Positions 17,101 through 24,899 of a DNA stretch of 64,000 nucleotides are shown here, piece by piece. Every line of letters starts with the position of its first letter. The stretch's first letter is position 1. The notes beneath the pieces are model-generated. The model searched no databases. It was given only the letters and a program-made list of their open reading frames with translations, and was not told where the DNA came from. A program made the translations under genes and the position numbers. Origin of the DNA: Bradyrhizobium diazoefficiens (GTDB lineage: Bacteria; Pseudomonadota; Alphaproteobacteria; Rhizobiales; Xanthobacteraceae); assembly GCF_018131015.1 (NCBI RefSeq), contig NZ_JAFCJJ010000021.1, forward strand, positions 51,584 through 115,583, in the 5' to 3' direction.

Positions 17101-17894
17101 CCGACGGCAATGCCGCGCTCGGCTCGAACAACACCACCAGCAGCATCTTTGGCACTGCGGTCGGTCTCGACTATCGCTTCTCGCCTTCGACGATCGCCGG
17201 CTTCGCGCTGGCTGGTGGCGGCACCGGCTTCAACGTCAACGGGCTCGGCTGGGGCCGTTCGGACCTGTTCCAGGCCGGCGCCTTCGTTCGTCATACGACG
17301 GGACCTGCCTACATCACGGCCGCATTGGCCTATGGCTGGCAGGATGTCACCACCAACCGAATCGTCACTGCCGCCGGCACGGATCAATTGCGCGCGCAGT
17401 TCAACGCCAACGCGTTCTCGGGCCGCGTCGAGGGCGGTTACCGCTATGCCACGCAATGGATCGGGCTGACGCCCTATGCTGCGGCCCAGGCCACCCTGTT
17501 CAGCCTGCCGAACTATTCGGAGTTCGCCGTGGTCGGCGGCAACACCTTCGCGCTCAACTATGCCGCCAAGGACGTGACCAGCACCCGCACCGAGCTCGGC
17601 CTGCGTGCGGACAAGTCGTTCGCCGCGGCCGGCGGCCTGGTGACCCTGCGCGGCCGCCTCGCCTGGGCGCATGACTTCAATCCGGACCGCAACGTCGGCG
17701 CGGTGTTCCAGACGTTGCCGGGCGCGGCCTTCGTCGTGAACGGCGCCGCGCAGGCGCACGATTCCGCGCTGACCACGGCCTCCGCCGAGGTGAGATGGCT
17801 GAACGGCTGGTCCGCGATGGCAACCTTCGAGGGCGAGTTCTCGAACGTGACGCGGTCCTATGCCGGCAAGGGCGTCGTCCGCTACGCGTGGTAG
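14196..17894 (+). CDS. Autotransporter (type Va) with PATR repeats
   Basis: A 1,232-residue autotransporter. The N-terminus is a long basic-hydrophobic signal sequence (to about 40, ending VSAT). The passenger is rich in Gly, Asn, Thr and predicted beta-helix. It carries passenger-associated transport repeats (GAGTLTLTGANTYTGG at about 253 and a second near 666, a degenerate one near 355) and two blocks of an 18-20-residue repeat with core AGNATITNRYGG (about 130-185 and 428-590). The last 280 residues form the outer-membrane beta-barrel, ending in the terminal aromatic (Arg-Tyr-Ala-Trp). It should export its passenger to the cell surface. The GTG at 14196 was chosen because it opens the signal peptide; a TTG at 14151 would also be in frame. 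Confidence 0.9.
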   Translation: MRFQFTRLGRIQPATISAATVSAALLVIAVRPVSATDATWVGGSPSPASSDYNAPSNWTPSGAPTGTATFGASANTNISLGGLGTTVGGWTFNPGASDYTVSVGSSSQLDFTGAGITVNGGSVAITNNFITQFHNSSSAGDASITNNFGLYFWDTSSAGNATITTTHAVEFFNNSSPGNAAITATGPLANVRFDFTSGPNGDYKLTVGSIAGDGTFDIGHNQLTVGGNNFSTVVDGLIRDGGFGANGSLVKVGAGTLTLTGANTYTGGTTISDGILQVGNNNAVGTGVVTLDGGLFQADGTKDLTVANHFKINDTPAGGAIDANGVVLTIAGNITDGNGPGKLTVLDSSVSGPGAVVLLGANTYTGGTLICNCGSLQLGDATHTASIIGDVTNEGILNIVNANTTGITSIVNDASFGPGFTTFHNATTASSIAITNIYGGETWFGTFGGTDTATAGNATIVNRYGGLTFFFAQTDAGAASITNRSGGATVFLEQSSAGSANIVNRYLGTTSFGLPFGTDTPTAGNATITNRYGGLTEFNAFSTAGSATITNRFGGTTEFFDSSTADNATIITRNGGETDFFDNATGGNARFITNGSGIVDFSGSAGPNGDGRITAGSIEGSGFYYIGAGNTLVVGSNNLSTIVSGEIADTNPCGCGGPGPGSLEKVGPGTLALSGVNTYTGTTTVNGGILQVDGSIASSVLTTVNAGGALTGVGIVGNTMIANGGIFLPGNGTPGTSMTVSGNLAFQSGALYLVSINGTTSSLANVTGTATLAGSVGVSVAPGTILAKQYTILTAAGGRNGTFSGVATSGATNYTASLSYDAGNVYLNFALDYGAKSALNVNQTNVANTLVNFFNANGGINSTFAGLAPAGLTQASGESGTGSQQTTFNAMNLFLSLLTDVFGSGRSGVPGATPFADDTSANAYAATGKNAPDKSARSAFASIYRKAPPLTFEQRFDVWAAGYGGSQATDGNAALGSNNTTSSIFGTAVGLDYRFSPSTIAGFALAGGGTGFNVNGLGWGRSDLFQAGAFVRHTTGPAYITAALAYGWQDVTTNRIVTAAGTDQLRAQFNANAFSGRVEGGYRYATQWIGLTPYAAAQATLFSLPNYSEFAVVGGNTFALNYAAKDVTSTRTELGLRADKSFAAAGGLVTLRGRLAWAHDFNPDRNVGAVFQTLPGAAFVVNGAAQAHDSALTTASAEVRWLNGWSAMATFEGEFSNVTRSYAGKGVVRYAW

Positions 17895-17925
17895 CTAGTG
17901 CGGCCCTTCGGGAAACAATGACGGC

Positions 17926-18744
17926 TCACTGCCGCTTGGGCGGCTGCCGCGGCGGGCGCGGCGGCACGGGCGTGCCGGCCATCTTGTTGGCGGCCTCGCT
18001 GACGTCGAGCAGCGCGCGGCGGGTCTCCTCGATGAAGCTTGCCGACTTCTTCTTCATCGTGTCGGCGAGCTCGTGCAGTCCCTTGACCTTCTCGAACAGC
18101 TCGTCGGCCTTGCCGTCGACGAAGCCGGGCACCGCGCCCTCGATCTTGGTGACCGCCTTGTCGAAGCCCGCAAAGGCGCCGTCGACCTTGGCCATGACGG
18201 CGTCGATCTCGTCGCCCTTGCCCCTGAGATCGGCGGTGTAGTCCTCGAACGTGCGCAGACCCTCCTTGATCGCGGGGGCGTTGCTCACGATCGTGCGGTC
18301 GACATTGTGCAGGGTGTCGACGATGGATTCGGCGTCGCTGAGGTCGGCCGTCAGCACGGGGATGCCGTCCGCGTCCAGCGGCACCGGCGGCGCGGAAGGT
18401 GCGCCGCCGATCAACGAGATCGCGGCGACGCCTGTCAGCCCCTGGAATTCGATGCCGGCCACCGTGTCCTTGCGGATCGGGGCCGTGTTGTCGAGCATGA
18501 CGAGCGCCACGATCTTGCGCGGATTGTCCAGCTTGATCGACACGATCTGGCCGGCAGGCACGCCGTCGAAATTGACCGGTCCGCCCTTGCGCAATCCGCT
18601 CGCGGAACCGCCTTCGAACACCACGCGGAGCTGGCTGCGGCTCTGGATGGCGCGCCATTTCTGCACGCCGAGCAGCCCGCCGAACGCCACGGCGATCACC
18701 GTCAGCGTCGCCGTTCCGATCACCAGATTGCTCGCGCGTGCCAT
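17926..18744 (-). CDS. MCE/MlaD-family protein (orphan)
   Basis: A 272-residue protein with one N-terminal membrane anchor (about 7-28), an MCE domain (about 38-115, including GLRKGGPVNFDGVPAG) and a C-terminal helical, probably coiled-coil region. It ends in a proline- and arginine-rich tail. MCE proteins form hexameric rings that carry lipids between the inner and outer membranes, normally with an ABC permease (MlaE-like) and ATPase. Neither is adjacent, so it either works with partners elsewhere or is a stand-alone paralogue. A TTG start at 18765 is also possible. It is convergent with the autotransporter (31 bp between stops). Confidence 0.8.
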   Translation of the reverse strand: MARASNLVIGTATLTVIAVAFGGLLGVQKWRAIQSRSQLRVVFEGGSASGLRKGGPVNFDGVPAGQIVSIKLDNPRKIVALVMLDNTAPIRKDTVAGIEFQGLTGVAAISLIGGAPSAPPVPLDADGIPVLTADLSDAESIVDTLHNVDRTIVSNAPAIKEGLRTFEDYTADLRGKGDEIDAVMAKVDGAFAGFDKAVTKIEGAVPGFVDGKADELFEKVKGLHELADTMKKKSASFIEETRRALLDVSEAANKMAGTPVPPRPPRQPPKRQ

Positions 18745-18794
18745 GCGGGTCGATTTTACGGCCAAAGCGGGGAAGTTGGAAGGAGCGAATGTAC

Positions 18795-18890
18795 GTAGGG
18801 CGGGTTAGCCACCGGGTCCGCGCTATGCGCGGCCCGATGACAGGCTCCGCGTAACCCGCCAACGTAGCGCGCTGCGCTCATCCGCCCTAC
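18795..18890. repeat. Dispersed palindromic repeat, family C
   Basis: A 96-bp inverted repeat with ends GTAGGGCGGGTTA / TCCGCCCTAC and an internal hairpin around CCGCGCTATGCGCGG. It begins 50 bp upstream of the MCE gene and ends 6 bp from the stop of the acyl-CoA ligase, so it sits at that gene's 3' end. The outer ends resemble family B but the interior differs. Confidence 0.8.
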
Positions 18891-18896
18891 GACACC

Positions 18897-21116
18897 TCAA
18901 TGCCCGGCCGCCCGTTTTGCCGCAGCATTGTTCAGCACGATCAGGGCATCGACGGCAACGCCGGTCTTGCTGTTGATCAGGAAGGGATTGATGTCGATCG
19001 AGGCGATCCGGTCGCCGGCATCCGCGATCAGGTTCGACAGGCCGACCAGCGCTTTCACCGCTGAGGCTTCGTGCAGGGCCGGCTTGCCGCGATAGCCGCG
19101 CATCTTGACGCCGGCCTTGGTGCGGCCAATCAGGAGCCGCGCCTCGGCCGCGTCCAGCGGCGCGCCGGCGAGCGCCACGTCCTTCATCAGCTCGATGTCG
19201 ATGCCGCCGGTGCCGAACAGCACCACCGGCCCCATCTCGGCATCGAGGGAGGCGCCGATCACGAGCTCGAGGTCGGCCTTGACCTGCTGCGCGATCAGGA
19301 TGCCGTCGAGCTTCGGCTTGCCCTTCAGCCGCTTCACCCGCGCGGTGATGTCGGCGAATGCCTTCTTCACCTCCGCGGCGCTGTTGAGGTTGAGCACCAC
19401 GCCGCCGATGTCGGACTTGTGCAGGATCTCGGCACTGACGACCTTGGCCACGACCGGATATCCGATCTCTTTCGCGATCTTGACCGCTTCCGCCGCCGTC
19501 TGGGCGGTGCCCTCCTTCGAGACCGGGATGCCATAGGCCTTCAGGAGCTTCTTCGAGGCGACCTCGTCGAGTGCGGCGCCGGAGGCCGATGCCAGCGCCT
19601 TCTCCAGCACTGTGCGTGCGGCCGGCTTCGAGCTCGAGAGGATGTCGGGCACCTCCTTGCGCAGTCTCGCATAGTCGAGCAGGGACTTGATCGCGGTGAC
19701 CGCGCGATCCATGCCCTGCATGACCGCCAGATGCGGCAGCGATTTGCGCAATCCCTTGGTGAACTCCGTGAATCCGATCGACATCGCGCTGATATAGATC
19801 ACCGGCTTTGCGGCCCGGCTCGCCATCTCGTTGACGATGCGCAAATTGCGCTCGCGCTGCTCGTGCGGCGCCTTGGGCAGCTCGGAATCGATGATGACGA
19901 TGTCGATGTCGGGATCGTCGATCATCAGCTTGATCGACCTCATGTAGACGGTGGGATCGACCACCGCGGCAAAGCCGGCGTCGAGCGGGTTGCCGACGAT
20001 GGAGCCCGGCCCCAGCATTTTCGCGAGCTCGGAGCTGACATGCGGGCTCAGCGGCGCAAACTTCAGGCCGGCGCTGTCGAAGGCGTCGATCAGCATGCCG
20101 CGCTTGCCGCCGGACAGCGTGACCGCAGCGAGGCGGTCGCTTTTCGGCACCGCAGCGTGGACGAAGCACTCGGTGGTCTCGATTAACTCGTCGAGCCCGC
20201 GCACCCGGATGACGCCCTCGCGGGTTGCGATCGCGTCGAAGGTCTCGATCGAGCCGGCGAGGGCGCCGGTATGCGCCATCGCCGCGGCGCGCCCTCCCTC
20301 CGACGCTCCGAGCTTGAGCGCGATCACGGGCTTGCTTGCGGCGCGCGCGGCCTTGCAGGCGTCGCGAAACGCCCTGGTGTTGCGCACGCCCTCGAGATAG
20401 ACGACGATCACCCTGATGCTCGGATCCTCGGCGAAATAGCGCATCAGGTCCGGCGTCTCGAGCCCGGCCTCGTTGCCCGTCGTCACCATGTAGCCGACCC
20501 CGACGCCGCGATCTTCCAGCGCCTGGCGGATCGCCATGACGATGGCGCCGGATTGCCCGGCAATCGCCACCGCCCCCTGCTCCATGGTCACGATGCGGTC
20601 GTCGATATTGGTGAAGAGCTTTTCGCCCGCGCTCAAATTGCCGAGGCAGTTCGGCCCGGTGACGGCGAGCCCCGTCTCGCGCACGGCCGCCTGCAACTCG
20701 GCGGCGAGCCTCTGGCTCTCCTCGTCCTGCAACTCGCTGAAGCCGGAGGTGACGATAGTGGCCGAGCGCGCGCCGGCGGCGGCGGCATCGCGGATCACCT
20801 GGACCGCAAAGCGCGCCGGTACCAGCACCAGCACGTGATCGGGCTTTTCCGGGAGGCTCGCAAAATCCTTGTAGCAGGGCACCCCCCAGATGGTCTCGCG
20901 CCTGGCGTTGACCGGATAGAGCCCGCCTTCGAAGCCATACTTGACCAGGTTGTTCCAGATGCGCTCTGCATAATTGCCGGGCTTGTCGGTCGCGCCCACC
21001 AGCACGATGTTGTGCGGGTGCAGCATGGCATGGATGCCTTTGACGACGTCGCCGGCGTCGGGCGGCGGCGACCATGGGCGCGGCGAAGCCGACACGGCGG
21101 AGAGCTGAGCTTCCAT
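18897..21116 (-). CDS. ADP-forming acyl-CoA (acetate-CoA) ligase, fused alpha and beta
   Basis: A 739-residue fusion: CoA-binding Rossmann domain (about 25-150), two succinyl-CoA-ligase-like flavodoxin domains (about 165-480) and a C-terminal ATP-grasp domain (about 510-735). The phosphohistidine of the family is His282 in AMAHTGALAG. Such enzymes interconvert an organic acid plus CoA plus ATP with the acyl-CoA plus ADP; acetate is typical, but homologs in this group act on larger acids. GAGG before ATG 21116 supports the start. It stands alone on its transcript and ends next to a palindromic repeat. Confidence 0.88.
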   Translation of the reverse strand: MEAQLSAVSASPRPWSPPPDAGDVVKGIHAMLHPHNIVLVGATDKPGNYAERIWNNLVKYGFEGGLYPVNARRETIWGVPCYKDFASLPEKPDHVLVLVPARFAVQVIRDAAAAGARSATIVTSGFSELQDEESQRLAAELQAAVRETGLAVTGPNCLGNLSAGEKLFTNIDDRIVTMEQGAVAIAGQSGAIVMAIRQALEDRGVGVGYMVTTGNEAGLETPDLMRYFAEDPSIRVIVVYLEGVRNTRAFRDACKAARAASKPVIALKLGASEGGRAAAMAHTGALAGSIETFDAIATREGVIRVRGLDELIETTECFVHAAVPKSDRLAAVTLSGGKRGMLIDAFDSAGLKFAPLSPHVSSELAKMLGPGSIVGNPLDAGFAAVVDPTVYMRSIKLMIDDPDIDIVIIDSELPKAPHEQRERNLRIVNEMASRAAKPVIYISAMSIGFTEFTKGLRKSLPHLAVMQGMDRAVTAIKSLLDYARLRKEVPDILSSSKPAARTVLEKALASASGAALDEVASKKLLKAYGIPVSKEGTAQTAAEAVKIAKEIGYPVVAKVVSAEILHKSDIGGVVLNLNSAAEVKKAFADITARVKRLKGKPKLDGILIAQQVKADLELVIGASLDAEMGPVVLFGTGGIDIELMKDVALAGAPLDAAEARLLIGRTKAGVKMRGYRGKPALHEASAVKALVGLSNLIADAGDRIASIDINPFLINSKTGVAVDALIVLNNAAAKRAAGH

Positions 21117-21354
21117 GGCGAGACCTCACCCTTTGTTGTTCTTGGCCCTGTGCCGTCTGTTTTAGGGGGAGTTATTCAGCGTCGCAACCGGCACCGGCGC
21201 ATACCGTGCCGCGACACCGCGCGTTGCGGCCAGCCGCATCGAAATGACATCTTTTTATCGTAGACGGATGCCGCGTGAGGTTGCACTTGTGAAGGAACTG
21301 GCATCACCTTAGGTCCGGCGAAAGCGCCGACCCGCAGCGTACCCCGATTGATTC

Positions 21355-22977
21355 ATGCCCCTTCTGTCCGTCATCGTTCCCACGCTCAATCGCCCCGATA
21401 CCTTGCTTTACGCCCTTGAGACGATGGCGAGGCAACCACCTGAGGCAGATTGCGAGTTCATCGTCCAGAACAATGGCGGCAATCCCCGCGTCGCTGAGAT
21501 GGTCGCCGGCCTTGACGACAAGCGTTTCAGGTATTTTGCCAGCGATGCCGTCCTCACCATGAGCGACAATTGGGAGGTGGCGCTGAGCCATGCCTCGGGC
21601 GAGTACATCACCTTCATCGGCGACGACGACGGGCTGATGCCCTATGCCTGTGCCACCGCGGCGGAGATGCTCGCGGAGCGAAAGATCGACCTGCTGAGCT
21701 GGAGCGCCTTCAGCTACTACTGGCCGAGCTACCATAACGCGGCCTTCCGCAACCGGCTGCTGGCCGAGATCGACCTCGCCTCGTCGGCAGAGCGCGTCTC
21801 TTCGCGCAGCGAGCTGGCGCGGGTCTACGGCTTCCAGGCGCAGTATGCCCGGCTGCCGATGATCTACAATTCGTTCGTCCACCGCCGCGTTGTCGAACGC
21901 ATGCGCGCGATCGCCGGTCGCTATTTCGTCGGGGCGTCGCCCGACGTGGCGTCAGGTATCGCCAATGCCGCGCTCACGGACAGTTTCGTGCGGCTTTCCC
22001 GTCCACTCGGCATAGCCGGCTTCTCGGGACACAGCACCGGCCACGCGATGTTCTTCGAGATGGCCGACCTGCTCGCGTCCCCGACAAGGCCCCGCGATTT
22101 CGGGGTCATCGAAAGTGAGCCGCAACTGCCGAATCTCAACGCGCTCCAGCTCTTCATCGCGCGCGACATGCTCGTCCTGAAGCGACTGCTGCTGGCGGAC
22201 GACGACAGGGTTCGCGTCGACTTCAAGGCGCTGGCACAGTCGCTTGCGACCGGCATCAACGATCGGCCGCAACTGTATGAGCGGACCCTGGGGACGATCG
22301 GAGACCTCGCCCGCCTGCATGGGTTCGACCTTGCAGACATCATCGTGCCGTCACGCCTTGCCGACCGGCCCGCGCCGGGAGCGGGCGTCCACGTGACCGG
22401 ACCGAACCGTGTGCTCTACGAGCTGGATGGCGCGAAGCTTGGGGTCGATTCGATCGCGGACGCGACGCGCCTGATCGCGCAGTTCGTCCCGGATCAGGCC
22501 ACGTTCGATCCGGTGGATAGCCGGCACTCCGCGCCGTCGCCGATCCTCGGCGCGCAGGAGCTGCGCTTTGCGCGCGACGCGGCTGGCGCGGCGGCGCTGC
22601 TCGAGGGCTGGAGCGAGCCCGAGGAGTGGGGCACCTGGTCCATTGCCAGGAATTGCAGGCTCCGGTTCGAGGTCCGTCCCATCCCGGCGCGGCCGGTCGA
22701 GATCGTCCTGTCGTGCCGTGCCTTCGTATCGGAGGGACATCCGGACCTGCACGCGGTCTGCCGCATTGGCGACGGGGCGCCACAGGAAATGGTTTTCTCG
22801 CTGAAGACGTTTGCGGGCCTGCGCAGGTTGAGGCTCGATCCCACCGCGATCGCTGCCGATGGAACGTTGGCCATCAGCTTCACGTTGCGCGATCCGCGCT
22901 CGCCAGCGGATATGGCGCTGAGCTCCGACGTGCGGCCACTCGGCATCGGTATTGAACGGATCTGGCTCGAAGGGTGA
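21355..22977 (+). CDS. Family 2 glycosyltransferase with a long unassigned C-terminal part
   Basis: A 540-residue protein. The first 240 residues are a GT-A glycosyltransferase: SVIVPTLNRPDTL at the N-terminus and the metal-binding IGDDDG motif near 85-90. The remaining 300 residues are not recognised. They include a helical stretch and, near the C-terminus, a beta-rich segment that could be a sugar-binding module. No transmembrane segment was seen, so it is cytoplasmic or peripheral and probably acts in surface polysaccharide or protein glycosylation. The second glycosyltransferase is convergent (40 bp between stops). Donor and acceptor are unknown. Confidence 0.8.
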   Translation: MPLLSVIVPTLNRPDTLLYALETMARQPPEADCEFIVQNNGGNPRVAEMVAGLDDKRFRYFASDAVLTMSDNWEVALSHASGEYITFIGDDDGLMPYACATAAEMLAERKIDLLSWSAFSYYWPSYHNAAFRNRLLAEIDLASSAERVSSRSELARVYGFQAQYARLPMIYNSFVHRRVVERMRAIAGRYFVGASPDVASGIANAALTDSFVRLSRPLGIAGFSGHSTGHAMFFEMADLLASPTRPRDFGVIESEPQLPNLNALQLFIARDMLVLKRLLLADDDRVRVDFKALAQSLATGINDRPQLYERTLGTIGDLARLHGFDLADIIVPSRLADRPAPGAGVHVTGPNRVLYELDGAKLGVDSIADATRLIAQFVPDQATFDPVDSRHSAPSPILGAQELRFARDAAGAAALLEGWSEPEEWGTWSIARNCRLRFEVRPIPARPVEIVLSCRAFVSEGHPDLHAVCRIGDGAPQEMVFSLKTFAGLRRLRLDPTAIAADGTLAISFTLRDPRSPADMALSSDVRPLGIGIERIWLEG

Positions 22978-23017
22978 AAGCCCGGACAGAGGGGCCTGTT
23001 GCCCGCGCTGCCTGCGC

Positions 23018-24043
23018 TCAGTACCGCAACAGGCCGAGCTTGTAGCTGTAGTGATAGGCCAGCTGCTGCGCCAGGAAAGGTGCGATGGCGCGCCTTATAT
23101 CGGTATGCGTCGGGTCGAAGCCGAGAACGCGTCGTCGCAAAATGCCCATCTCCTTTACGCCGACCGAGTAGGTTGCGGCGGTCTTCTGGGCGTCATGGAT
23201 GCGGAAGCAGGCGAGAAAGCGCGGCAGCCTCGTGAAATTGAACCCGGCAGCCTGCGCGCGCAGGATGAAATCCCAGTCCATCGCATAATGGAAGCTTTCG
23301 TCGATCTGGCCGACGCGGTCCCACACGCGCTTGCGCCAGAACATCGTCTCCTGCGGAATGTAGTCGGCATATTGCAGCGTCTTGTCGTCGTGAGGCGGCA
23401 GCACGGCACGGCCGACCTCGAGGCCTTCGCGATCGATGAACACGCGATGTCCGTAAACGATATCGACCTTCGGATGCGACAAGAAATAATTCGCGATGTA
23501 GGCGAGCGTCCCCGGCAGCAGCATGTCGTCGCTGTTGAGATAGGCCATGATGTCGCACTCGACCCCGGCAAAGCCGAGATTGATGGCGTTGGACTGGCCT
23601 TCGTCCGGCTCGCTCTTCCAGCTGATCGTGTCACCGCGCCGCTTCAGCAGATCGACCGTTCCGTCGATCGAGGCGCCATCCTGCACGTGATAGTGCAGGT
23701 TCGGGTAGCTCTGGCTCACGACGCTTTCAATCGTGGCATCGAGATATTCCGCATGGTTGTAGCTCGGCGTGACGATCGCGATTCGCGGCGCGTTCGCGGG
23801 AACGGCGGGCGCAGGCTGGCGGGCCTTCAGGTCGAGCTGGCGCGGCGGGTATTGTTCAAAGGTCCACATCGGGGGGCGCCGCCAGAGCCCGCGAAGGGAC
23901 GAACGCCTTTGGCCGGCGGACGCAAGAGCCTGGTTCCTTTCCAGCAGGAAGAGGCGCTTTTCAAGCTGCTCCAACCGCTGTTCGAGACTCTGTCTAGACT
24001 CGTCGTCCATCGTTAAGGGTTCTCGTCCCGCCAAATCCGGCAT
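23018..24043 (-). CDS. Family 2 glycosyltransferase
   Basis: A 341-residue GT-A glycosyltransferase. Residues 12-45 form a leucine/glutamate heptad coiled coil (SLEQRLEQLEKRLFLLE). The catalytic domain follows: IAIVTPSYNHAEYL near 90, the nucleotide/metal motif YLNSDD near 168 and the acceptor-region Asp in YAMDWD near 254. The helix may mediate oligomerisation. An alternative ATG at 24010 would begin right at the coiled coil; ribosome sites do not decide between them. With the neighbouring glycosyltransferase it hints at a small glycosylation locus, but no flippase or polymerase is present. Confidence 0.85.
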   Translation of the reverse strand: MPDLAGREPLTMDDESRQSLEQRLEQLEKRLFLLERNQALASAGQRRSSLRGLWRRPPMWTFEQYPPRQLDLKARQPAPAVPANAPRIAIVTPSYNHAEYLDATIESVVSQSYPNLHYHVQDGASIDGTVDLLKRRGDTISWKSEPDEGQSNAINLGFAGVECDIMAYLNSDDMLLPGTLAYIANYFLSHPKVDIVYGHRVFIDREGLEVGRAVLPPHDDKTLQYADYIPQETMFWRKRVWDRVGQIDESFHYAMDWDFILRAQAAGFNFTRLPRFLACFRIHDAQKTAATYSVGVKEMGILRRRVLGFDPTHTDIRRAIAPFLAQQLAYHYSYKLGLLRY

Positions 24044-24230
24044 CGGAAAGGCAACCGGGCACCCTTCTACAGGCCTGCGGTCGACGGCGCCAGTTCATGA
24101 ATTCCACCAAAGTGGGGTTTTGTCTGATTGTGCGAATTGACGGGCCTGCACCACTTCCGCGCGAAAACGGAACCTCGCCGGGCGCTGGACCTCGGACGTC
24201 GGCAACCCGCGCGAGCCTCGAGAACAAAAA

Positions 24231-24800
24231 CTACCCGCCCGGGTGAATCAGGGTGGCATGGAGAATGTAACGCTCGGGGCCGGAGACCATCGCGTCGAAG
24301 GGCCAGCAGGTCGTGAGCACGAGTTCGACATCCGGCGTCGCCGCGACGATCTCCGAATTGTCGAACCGGACCACGCTTGAGGCGTCCGCGCGATAGCGAA
24401 AGAGCCTGCCATCGCGGCGAGTGATCTCGATGACGTCACCGATGATCACATTTCGCAGGAAGCGGAAGTGGGTGTCGCGATGTGCGGCATAGACGGCGAC
24501 GCCGCGCTCGCCCGCATCAACCGTTTCGTCGAGATGGCCGGGCCCGAAGGCGAGCGACTGTCCGCTCGTGCCTGCGAGCACGATCGCGCGGGCGCCGATC
24601 CGCTTTACCTCGATCCGCGCGACCGGCCAGGTGTCGGCCCAGGACCATGGCTTGACTGGCTCACCCGCCGCGACGCTCCTCTCGAACGCACGCGCCAGCA
24701 AGATCTGCGCGAGCCATGCCTTGGCGTGGATATAGGCGCCGTCTCCGAACAGGATGAGGCCGACGATAGCAAGGACGAGCGGCGGGACCAGTCGGGGCAC
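24231..24800 (-). CDS. Sortase, Gram-negative (marine proteobacterial) type
   Basis: A 189-residue class C60 transpeptidase with an N-terminal membrane anchor (about 5-26). The active site is complete: His107 (YAAHRDTH), Cys165 in the TLxTC-like VLTTC motif, and Arg177 (GPERYIL). It should cleave a C-terminal LPxT-like signal at the inner membrane's outer face. The only visible substrate is the adjacent VIT/VWA protein, which ends in a matching signal; such one-sortase/one-substrate pairs are known from proteobacteria, but the acceptor is unknown in cells with thin peptidoglycan and an outer membrane. The start is GTG at 24800, shortly after a terminator hairpin. Confidence 0.92.
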   Translation of the reverse strand: MPRLVPPLVLAIVGLILFGDGAYIHAKAWLAQILLARAFERSVAAGEPVKPWSWADTWPVARIEVKRIGARAIVLAGTSGQSLAFGPGHLDETVDAGERGVAVYAAHRDTHFRFLRNVIIGDVIEITRRDGRLFRYRADASSVVRFDNSEIVAATPDVELVLTTCWPFDAMVSGPERYILHATLIHPGG

Positions 24801-24821
24801 GATGTCTCTCGCGGTCTGTTC

Positions 24822-24871
24822 AAAAAAAGGCGCGCGCGGCCGTTGAAGCGGGGACGGGCAGCCGCGCGCGC
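24822..24871 (-). terminator. Intrinsic terminator between substrate and sortase genes
   Basis: Perfect 11-bp stem (24830-24840 with 24861-24871, GC-rich, GCGCGCGCGGC), 20-nt loop, followed on the minus strand by seven T (24822-24828). It sits in the 99-bp gap between the VIT/VWA substrate and the sortase, and would stop most transcripts before the sortase gene. Confidence 0.8.
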
Positions 24872-24899
24872 TAACAGAGGAGTTCGGGGGCTCCTCCTC

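Noticed and set aside
15594..17759. 721-codon open frame opposite the autotransporter
   Set aside because: Composition is Arg/Ala/Gly-rich without domains, and the plus strand encodes PATR repeats and a beta-barrel.
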